A stretch of DNA of 9,842 nucleotides from Sva-07 sp964549065 (GTDB lineage: Bacteria > Actinomycetota > Acidimicrobiia > Acidimicrobiales > Ilumatobacteraceae), in assembly GCA_964549065.1 (NCBI GenBank), contig CAZJUC010000118.1, forward strand, positions 1 to 9,842, written 5' to 3'. The notes under the pieces are model-generated. The model saw only the letters and a program-made list of their open reading frames with translations, did not search any database and had not been told where the DNA came from. Of this stretch, positions 4,440-9,842 are shown one piece after another. The position numbers were made by a program, and so were the translations under genes. Every line of letters begins with the position of its first letter. Positions within the stretch are counted from its first letter, which is position 1.

Positions 4440-5000
4440 ATGCGCGTCGTCGCATTTGCTGCCACGACCAGCCGTCAGTCGATCAACCGGCAACTCATCG
4501 GCTACGCCGCTCGGCTCCTCGAGGAGCAGGCGAGCGACACCGTCGTGGAGATCCTCGACCTGAACGACTTCGAGATGCCGATCTACAGCATCGATCGAGA
4601 GACCGTCGGCGGAGTCCCCGCCGAGGCCCACGACTTCTTCGAGCGCATCGGCGACGCCGACGCGCTGCTGATCTCCTACGCCGAACACAACGGCTTCTAC
4701 AGCGCCGCCTACAAGAACGTCTTCGACTGGGCGTCGCGGATCGACATGCGGGTGTTCCAGGACAAGCCGACGGTGATGTTGTCGACCTCGCCCGGCCGCA
4801 ACGGCGGCGCCAACGTGCTGCGCACTGCGGTGGCTTCGGCGCCGTTCTTCGGCAACGAGGTGCTCGCGAGCCTGGCCATCCCCGACTTCGCGACCAACTT
4901 CGACACCGACACCCAGTCGCTGCGTGCTCCCGAACTCGACGAACGGTTCCGAGCCGCTGTCGACACCCTCACCACCCACCGCATGGAGGCTGCATCATGA
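4440..5000 (+). CDS. NADPH-dependent FMN/quinone reductase, flavodoxin fold
   Basis: This 186-aa soluble protein belongs to the NADPH-dependent FMN reductase family (flavodoxin-like fold), which reduces FMN, quinones, azo dyes or related acceptors with NAD(P)H. The N-terminal strand plus loop AATTSRQSINRQL (residues 7-19) is the phosphate-binding loop for FMN. The segment ADALLISYAEHNGFYSA (about 72-88) corresponds to the second flavin loop, where P-E-Y-N-x-S/G is usual; here it reads A-E-H-N-G-F-Y. The TSPGRNGGANVLRT segment (about 116-129) is the third typical motif. It is the first gene of a MarR-controlled operon; its stop overlaps the YceI start (ATGA). The electron acceptor is not predictable from sequence, but with YceI and a dehydrogenase beside it a role in quinone or electrophile stress is likely. 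Confidence 0.85.
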   Translation: MRVVAFAATTSRQSINRQLIGYAARLLEEQASDTVVEILDLNDFEMPIYSIDRETVGGVPAEAHDFFERIGDADALLISYAEHNGFYSAAYKNVFDWASRIDMRVFQDKPTVMLSTSPGRNGGANVLRTAVASAPFFGNEVLASLAIPDFATNFDTDTQSLRAPELDERFRAAVDTLTTHRMEAAS

Positions 5001-5530
5001 ACCACCGACCCTCGCCCGCCGAGACGACGAACTTGCCGACGGGTACGTGGAAGCTCGATCCGGCGGCGACCACCGTCACCGTGGCGGCGAAGAAGCTGCT
5101 GCTGTGGACGATTCCTGCGACGCTCACCGTCACCGATGGCACCGTCGAGATCGACGAGACCGGCAAGGTTGCCGGTGTCGAGGTGGTCGCCGACGCAGGC
5201 TCGTACACCAGCAAGAACTCCAAGCGCGACGAACACGTCGTCGGTTCCGATTTCCTTCATGCAACCGAGCATCCGACCATCACGTTTCGTTCCGGCACGG
5301 TCGCTCCCGCCATCGGCGGCCACCGCGCCGACGGGACCGTCACGATCAAGGGTCGGACATCGCCGATCGCCGTCACGATCGGCGACCTCGCGATCGACGA
5401 CACCACGGCCACGTTCGCCGCGACGACGACCGTCGACCGCCGGGCGCTCGGCGTCGACAAGCTGCCGGCGCTCGTCATCGGCCACGAGCTGCAACTGTCG
5501 GTTCGGGCCGCCGCGAGGAAGATGGAGTGA
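4997..5530 (+). CDS. YceI-family protein (lipocalin-like, polyisoprenoid-binding fold)
   Basis: This 177-aa protein is a complete YceI domain. The signature order is clear: GTWKLDPAATTVTV near residue 15, a beta-rich centre, the conserved TSKNSKRDEHVVGSDFLHA (about 75-93) where N-x-x-R-D-x-H-(x)n-S-x-D-F is the family hallmark, then HPTITFRSG and the tail with L-G-V-D-K-L. YceI proteins form a barrel holding a long isoprenoid or fatty molecule; some bind quinones. There is no signal peptide, so it is a cytoplasmic member, unlike periplasmic E. coli YceI. A strong ribosome binding site, GGAGG (4985-4989), lies 7 nt before the ATG. The start overlaps the reductase stop and the stop overlaps the dehydrogenase start, so all three are coupled. 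Confidence 0.9.
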   Translation: MNHRPSPAETTNLPTGTWKLDPAATTVTVAAKKLLLWTIPATLTVTDGTVEIDETGKVAGVEVVADAGSYTSKNSKRDEHVVGSDFLHATEHPTITFRSGTVAPAIGGHRADGTVTIKGRTSPIAVTIGDLAIDDTTATFAATTTVDRRALGVDKLPALVIGHELQLSVRAAARKME

Positions 5531-6351
5531 AACCCGACCAGCGAGTCGTGATCACGGGAGCGAACAGCGGGATCGGTGCCGAGCTCGCCGTGCTCCACGC
5601 GAAACGCGGCGACGACATCGTGATGGTCAACCGCAGTGTCGAGCGGTCTCGGCCCGTCATCGATCGCATCGAGCACGAGAGCCCGACCGTTCGCGTCGAC
5701 GTCGTCCGGGCAGACCTCGACGATCACGACTCGATCGTCGCCGCCTCGCAACAGCTCCGGGGCCGGGGCCCGATCGACATCTTCTACAACAACGCCGGCG
5801 TCCTGCTCGGCAAGCCCGAGATGTCGAGACACGGCATCGAGATGCACGCCGAGGTCAACACCGTCGCCCCGTACCTCTTCGTTCGACTTCTCCACGACGT
5901 GCTCAAAGGGGGAACCGTGCTGACGGTCTCTACCGGCGCGGTCGACAACACCGGCGAACTCGACGTCGCAGGACTCGCCAGTCCCCGCACCTTCAAGCGG
6001 CTCATCGGTCCGTACGCGCAGAGCAAGCTCGCCGCCACCGCCCTGATGGCAGCCTTCGCCCGCGAGTACCCCACCATCGGGTTCCGAACGGGTGAACCCG
6101 GTGCCGTCAAGACCCCGATGACTGCCGGCGAGGGCATGCCGAAGCTCCTGATCCCCATCCGGAACCTGATGTTCTCGGCTCCCGACAAGGCCGCCGCCCG
6201 ACTCCACGACGTCGCGACGAATCCCGAGTACGCGCACCCCAACGGTGCCTTCGTCCTGAAGGGCAAGATCAAGGCCCTCCCCGGTGGTGCCGCCGACCCG
6301 GACGTGCAAGCGTCGCTGCTGGCCTGGTGCCACGACGTGACGGGTGTCTGA
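5527..6351 (+). CDS. Short-chain dehydrogenase/reductase (classical SDR)
   Basis: This 274-aa protein has the standard classical-SDR landmarks: the nucleotide-binding TGANSGIG (residues 10-17), the R36 after strand 2 (VNRS) suggesting NADP preference, D63 in RADLDD, NNAG (88-91), N111, the catalytic serine in VSTGA (S135), and Y163-x3-K167. The GEPGAVKTPM segment (189-198) matches the PG loop after the active site. It therefore should be active in oxidoreduction of an alcohol or carbonyl. The start is GTG 5527, in a GTGA overlap with the YceI stop and preceded by AGGAAG-type ribosome binding sequence (5515-5520). It is the last gene of the MarR-linked operon. Substrate unknown; a quinone- or aldehyde-derived product of the same stress is a reasonable guess. 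Confidence 0.9.
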   Translation: MKPDQRVVITGANSGIGAELAVLHAKRGDDIVMVNRSVERSRPVIDRIEHESPTVRVDVVRADLDDHDSIVAASQQLRGRGPIDIFYNNAGVLLGKPEMSRHGIEMHAEVNTVAPYLFVRLLHDVLKGGTVLTVSTGAVDNTGELDVAGLASPRTFKRLIGPYAQSKLAATALMAAFAREYPTIGFRTGEPGAVKTPMTAGEGMPKLLIPIRNLMFSAPDKAAARLHDVATNPEYAHPNGAFVLKGKIKALPGGAADPDVQASLLAWCHDVTGV

Positions 6352-6382
6352 TCGACACCTCGCGGCGCCGTCGGTGTGGAAC

Positions 6383-6411
6383 ATCGGCGTCGGCGGGTAC
6401 CCGACGTCGAT
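6383..6411 (+). terminator. Stem-loop after the reductase-YceI-SDR operon
   Basis: ATCGGCGTCGG pairs with CCGACGTCGAT through 11 bp (one G-U), with a 7-nt loop CGGGTAC. It begins 31 nt after the SDR stop. No T-run follows, so it is a U-less actinobacterial-type terminator candidate or an mRNA 3'-end stabiliser. Confidence 0.45.
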
Positions 6412-6491
6412 CTCAGCGACCAGGGCGCCATCGAGTGCATCGCCTCGCGAGTCCCGACAGATCGACCGATTCGACGCGAGGGCGCTGCAGG

Positions 6492-8057
6492 GTGGAACCT
6501 CTCGCGGTGGCCGTCACCGACAACGTCCGACTCGCCCGCCGGCTCGGCTGGCTCGACCCGGCGCAGATGGCGGCGACCACTGCCGCCCTGGCCCGGTGGG
6601 GACCGAGCCTCGCCGCGCTGTACGCCGCCGCCGCTGTGCGGCATCGTGGACGTGCTGCGGTCGTCGACCATCGCGGCAGCGTGACGTTCGGCGAACTCGA
6701 TCGGAGCTCGTCGGCGCTGGCGCAGGGCTTCCGATCGCTCGGGCTGAACGGCGGCGACCATCTCGGTGTGTTGTGCGCCAACCACCGCGACTTCGTCGAC
6801 GTGTCGGTCGCGGCGGCGAAGGCGGGCCTCACGTGCGTGTACCTGAACACCGGCTTCGCCGCCCCGCAGCTCGGCGAGGTGCTGCAGCGAGAAGGTGTCG
6901 CCGCGGTCGTGGCCGACACCGACCTGCTGGCGATCGTGGAGGCGTCGGGATTCGGAGGCCATGTCGTCGTCGCCGACGGCGACCCGGGACCGCACCGCTC
7001 GATCGGCGAGGTCCGGTCGCTCGGATCGTCGCGGCCACTCCTGCCGAGCCGGCCGATCGCGCCGGTGCTGTTGACCTCGGGCACGACCGGCACCCCGAAG
7101 GGGGCTCGCCGTTCGGGCCTCCCTGTCGGGCTGTCATCGGCGCTCGGCGTGATGGAGCGCATCCCGTACCGGGGCGGTGACGTCGCGGTGATCCCGACGC
7201 CGCTGTTCCACGCGTGGGGGCTCGCCCAGCTCACCATCGCCGCGGCCACCGGATCGACGGCGGTACTCGTGCGCCGATTCGATGTCGACGACACGCTGGA
7301 CGCGGTCGAGGCCGAGCGGGCCGATGTGCTCGCCGTCGTGCCCGTGATGCTCCAGCGCATCCTCGCCGCCGAGACGCACGATCGTGACACCTCGTCGCTG
7401 CGGATCGTCGCCTGCAGCGGCTCGGCACTGCCGGCTCCCGTCGCGACGGCATGGATGGACCGCTTCGGCGACAACCTCTACAACCTCTACGGCTCCACCG
7501 AGGTGGGTCAGGCGACACTTGCGACCCCGGCCGATCTTCGTGCCGCACCGGGAACCGCCGGCCGGACCATTCCCGGCACCGTCGTCGAGGTCGTCGACGA
7601 GCAGGGCGAACCCGTTGCAGCGGGGGAGAGCGGCCTGATCGTGGTCGGCGGCGCCGGCCAGTTCACCGAGTACACCGGTGGTGGCACCAGGGATCGGGTC
7701 CGCAGCCTGATGTCGTCGGGTGATGTCGGGCACTTCGACGCCGATGGCCGCCTGTTCGTGACCGGACGCGCCGACGACATGATCGTCAGTGGCGGCGAGA
7801 ACGTGTTCCCTCTCGAGGTCGAAGAGGTCCTGCTGTCACACGACGACGTGGTCGACGTCATGGTGGTCGGCGTGTCCGACGACGAGTTCGGCCAGCGGCT
7901 CGCGGCCGTCGTCGTGCGCCGGCCCGGTGGCTCGATCGACGCCGACGGGGTCCGGTCGCTCGTGGCCTCGCGACTGGCTCGCCACAAGGTGCCCCGTGAC
8001 GTCACCTTCGTCGACGAACTCCCCCGCAACACCACCGGCAAACTCCTGCGGGACTGA
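6492..8057 (+). CDS. Acyl-CoA synthetase / AMP-dependent ligase (FadD-type)
   Basis: This 521-aa adenylate-forming enzyme activates a carboxylic acid with ATP and joins it to CoA (fatty-acid uptake and degradation). The motifs are complete: P-loop TSGTTGTPKG (195-204), PLFHAWG (237-243), adenine-binding YGSTE (333-337), SGDVGHFDADG with D411, TGRADD with R426, hinge and SGGENVFPLEVEE (433-445), and the C-terminal catalytic lysine K517 in PRNTTGK. The N-terminus with LDPAQMAATTAALARWGPSLAALYAAAA resembles mycobacterial FadD2/FadD12-type enzymes. Chosen start is GTG 6492, 9 nt after GAGGG (6478-6482); GTG 6507 is an in-frame alternative. It ends only 4 residues after K517, slightly short of many relatives. 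It stands alone, with a gap following. Confidence 0.9.
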   Translation: MEPLAVAVTDNVRLARRLGWLDPAQMAATTAALARWGPSLAALYAAAAVRHRGRAAVVDHRGSVTFGELDRSSSALAQGFRSLGLNGGDHLGVLCANHRDFVDVSVAAAKAGLTCVYLNTGFAAPQLGEVLQREGVAAVVADTDLLAIVEASGFGGHVVVADGDPGPHRSIGEVRSLGSSRPLLPSRPIAPVLLTSGTTGTPKGARRSGLPVGLSSALGVMERIPYRGGDVAVIPTPLFHAWGLAQLTIAAATGSTAVLVRRFDVDDTLDAVEAERADVLAVVPVMLQRILAAETHDRDTSSLRIVACSGSALPAPVATAWMDRFGDNLYNLYGSTEVGQATLATPADLRAAPGTAGRTIPGTVVEVVDEQGEPVAAGESGLIVVGGAGQFTEYTGGGTRDRVRSLMSSGDVGHFDADGRLFVTGRADDMIVSGGENVFPLEVEEVLLSHDDVVDVMVVGVSDDEFGQRLAAVVVRRPGGSIDADGVRSLVASRLARHKVPRDVTFVDELPRNTTGKLLRD

Positions 8058-8059
8058 CC

Positions 8060-8159
8060 NNNNNNNNNNNNNNNNNNNNNNNNNNNNNNNNNNNNNNNNN
8101 NNNNNNNNNNNNNNNNNNNNNNNNNNNNNNNNNNNNNNNNNNNNNNNNNNNNNNNNNNN
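8060..8159. other. Assembly gap, exactly 100 N
   Basis: A run of exactly 100 N, the usual placeholder for a scaffold gap of unknown size. It begins 2 nt after the acyl-CoA synthetase stop and hides the start of the MrpA gene. The missing N-terminus of MrpA needs more than 100 bp, so the true gap should be larger. Confidence 0.95.
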
Positions 8160-9842
8160 GGCCTGCTCGTCGCCTTCGCCGGGGCGATGCTCGGCATCGT
8201 GTGGGCCGACGGGTTGCTCACCCTGTTCGTCTTCTGGGAACTCACCTCGATCACCTCGTTCCTGCTGATCGGCTTCGACGACACCAACGCCTCCGCCCGC
8301 GCAGCGGCCACCAGGGCGTTCCTCGTCACCGGCGCCGGTGGACTCGCCATGCTGGCCGGGCTGATCATCCTCACGATCGCGGGCGACACGACGACCATCT
8401 CGGGTCTGCTCGCCGACCCCCCGAGCGGCACCCTCACCGACGTCGCGTTGGTGCTCGTACTGCTCGGCGCGTTCACGAAATCGGCCCAGTTCCCGTTCCA
8501 CTTCTGGCTCCCCGGTGCCATGGCGGCGCCCACACCGGTGAGCGCCTACCTGCACTCGGCCACGATGGTGAAGGCCGGCCTGGTCGTGGTCGCCCGGTTC
8601 GCGCCGGCGTTCGCCACGGAGGGACCGTGGCGGGTCCTGGTGGTCGGCGCCGGTCTGGCGTCGCTGTTCATCGGTGGCATCCGTGCGATGCGCCAGCAGG
8701 ACGCCAAGCTCGCACTCGCCCACGGCACGGTCAGCCAACTCGGCTTCCTCATGGTGCTGCTCGGCCTCGGCACCCCGGCCACCACCTACGCCGGCGTCGC
8801 GATGCTGCTCGCGCACGCACTGTTCAAGGCGTCGCTGTTCCTGTCGGTCGGCGTCGTCGACCACGAGGCGGGCACACGTGACATGCGCCGCCTGCGCGGC
8901 CTGTTCCGGGCGCTGCCGGTCGTGGCGGCCTCGCTGATCGTGGCCGCCGCGTCGATGGCGGCGATCCCGCCCACGTTCGGTTTCGTCGCGAAGGAGAAGG
9001 CACTCGACGGACTCCTCGACGCCGAGACCGGCGCCATCGGCACCATTACCCTGGTCGGCATCGTGCTGGGTTCGGTGCTGACCGTGGCGTACACGATCCG
9101 GATCGCGGTCGGCCTGCTCGGCGACGACGCCCCGGGCGTGGACGACGACACGGTCGAAGCACCCCGCCCGATCGACCCGTCGTCGGTGCACCGCCCCCCG
9201 TTCGGGTTGGTGGGAGCGCCCGCGCTGCTCGCACTGGCGTCGCTCGCGTTCGGACTCGGTGCCGGGCTGGTGGGCGACTGGCTCGCGGAGGCAACGGCGT
9301 CGCTCGACCCGGAGACGGCGTCGAAGCACCTCGTGTTGTGGCCCGGTGTGAACGAGGCGCTGCTGGTGTCGGCGGGGATCATCACCGCCGGCGTCGTGCT
9401 CTGGTGGTCCACGCGCTCGGCCACCCGCACGATCGACGCCGCACGCAGCCCGGCCACGATCCTCTACGACCGGGTCTACGACGGGCTGCTCGAGGGCGCC
9501 CGCCGGGCGACGGCGGCGACACAGAGCGGTTCGCTCCCGCTCTACCTCGCCGTCGTGCTGACCACGGTCGCGGCGGCACTGGTGGTGGCCATCGCCGCCG
9601 GCGCCACCGACTCGATCTCCAGCCCGCGCTTCAGCAACTCGCCGATCGAGCTCGTGGCCGTCGCCGTGACCGGGTTGCTGGCGGTCGCGATCGTGTTCGC
9701 CCGCAATCGCTTCGGGGCCGCCGTGCTGCTCGGCGGCAGCGGCTACGCACTCGCGATCGTCTACCTGATCCAGGGGGCGCCCGACCTCGCGATCACCCAG
9801 TTCCTCGTGGAGACACTCACGATCGTGGTGTTCCTCCTGGTG
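8160..9842 (+). CDS. mrpA: Mrp antiporter subunit A (MrpA/MnhA), partial at both ends
   Basis: One frame of 561 codons is open from the gap to the end of the window. It belongs to the proton-translocating NuoL-like/MrpA family. Key parts: the TM5 glutamate in FVFWELTSITSFLLIGF (E27 of this fragment), the TM7 lysine in AFTKSAQFPFHFWLPGAM (K107), HSATMVKAG (K138), and HALFKASLFLSVGVVDHEAGTRD (K223). The later segment YDRVYDGLLEGARR and the C-terminal GAPDLAITQFLVETLTIVVFLLV (E551) are the extra MrpA domain (DUF4040/MbhD-like), which separates MrpA from NuoL and MrpD. The Mrp complex exchanges Na+ for H+ across the membrane for pH and sodium tolerance. The N-terminal 100 or so residues are lost in the gap. 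Whether MrpB is fused, and the rest of the mrp operon, lie beyond the window. Confidence 0.9.

Noticed and set aside
4924..5526. Longer SDR starting inside the reductase gene
   Set aside because: The first 200 codons are a His/Arg-rich shadow of the YceI gene. The SDR fold starts directly at GTG 5527, with a ribosome binding site.
6443..6481. CCTCGCG/CGCGAGG inverted repeat that could mask the synthetase ribosome binding site
   Set aside because: Seven-base arms with a 25-nt loop are easily found by chance in this composition; not enough to claim a switch.
6327..6491. Longer acyl-CoA synthetase starting before the SDR stop
   Set aside because: The extension has an Arg/Ser-rich composition unlike the enzyme and overlaps the SDR; GTG 6492 has a suitable ribosome binding site.
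5257..6995. Long minus-strand open frames opposite the YceI, SDR and acyl-CoA synthetase genes
   Set aside because: High-GC antisense shadows of genes with complete catalytic motifs; no recognisable domains.
7836..9329. A 497-codon open frame on the minus strand across the gap
   Set aside because: It is antisense to the clear MrpA frame, reads through the N-run, and consists of Arg/Glu/Gly-rich shadow sequence.

Overview
The window is high-GC DNA from what looks like a free-living actinobacterium. It has compact genes, GTG starts, ATGA/GTGA overlaps, TANNNT -10 elements set 6-7 nt before start codons (a leaderless style common in Actinobacteria), a FadD-type acyl-CoA ligase, a stand-alone SCP2 protein and an Mrp antiporter. 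Placement near Ilumatobacter/Acidimicrobiia is an impression, not something shown by a search.

Left part (1-1560): the C-terminal end of a ketopantoate-reductase-like gene; a C-terminal scrap of a large LuxR/adenylate-cyclase-type ATPase regulator on the minus strand (probable pseudogene); an uncharacterised 176-aa minus-strand gene whose C-terminal part resembles a ribbon-helix-helix unit and whose promoter is covered by an inverted repeat; and a small SCP2 lipid-carrier protein, also minus strand.

Middle (1561-3858): a divergent intergenic region with a perfect 22-bp dyad leads into an XRE regulator overlapped by a small nucleotidyltransferase (a toxin-antitoxin-like pair). Next comes a basic, cysteine-rich 178-aa protein made of four copies of an H-x2-G-x2-C-x4-C-x(2,4)-C unit, which I do not recognise and regard as the most novel item. 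A DoxX-like four-helix membrane protein and a decayed universal stress protein follow.

Right-middle (3859-6351): a MarR regulator is divergent from a translationally coupled three-gene operon (flavodoxin-fold NADPH-dependent FMN/quinone reductase, YceI protein, short-chain dehydrogenase). The shared promoter region holds three copies of TTGAC-NN-GTCAA placed over a well-spaced -35/-10. This looks like a complete small regulon for redox or reactive small-molecule stress. A strong stem-loop follows the operon.

Right end (6492-9842): a complete acyl-CoA synthetase; a run of exactly 100 N (an assembly gap whose length is almost certainly nominal); and an MrpA/MnhA antiporter subunit open at both ends, running off the window. 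I saw no tRNA, rRNA, CRISPR array or insertion sequence.
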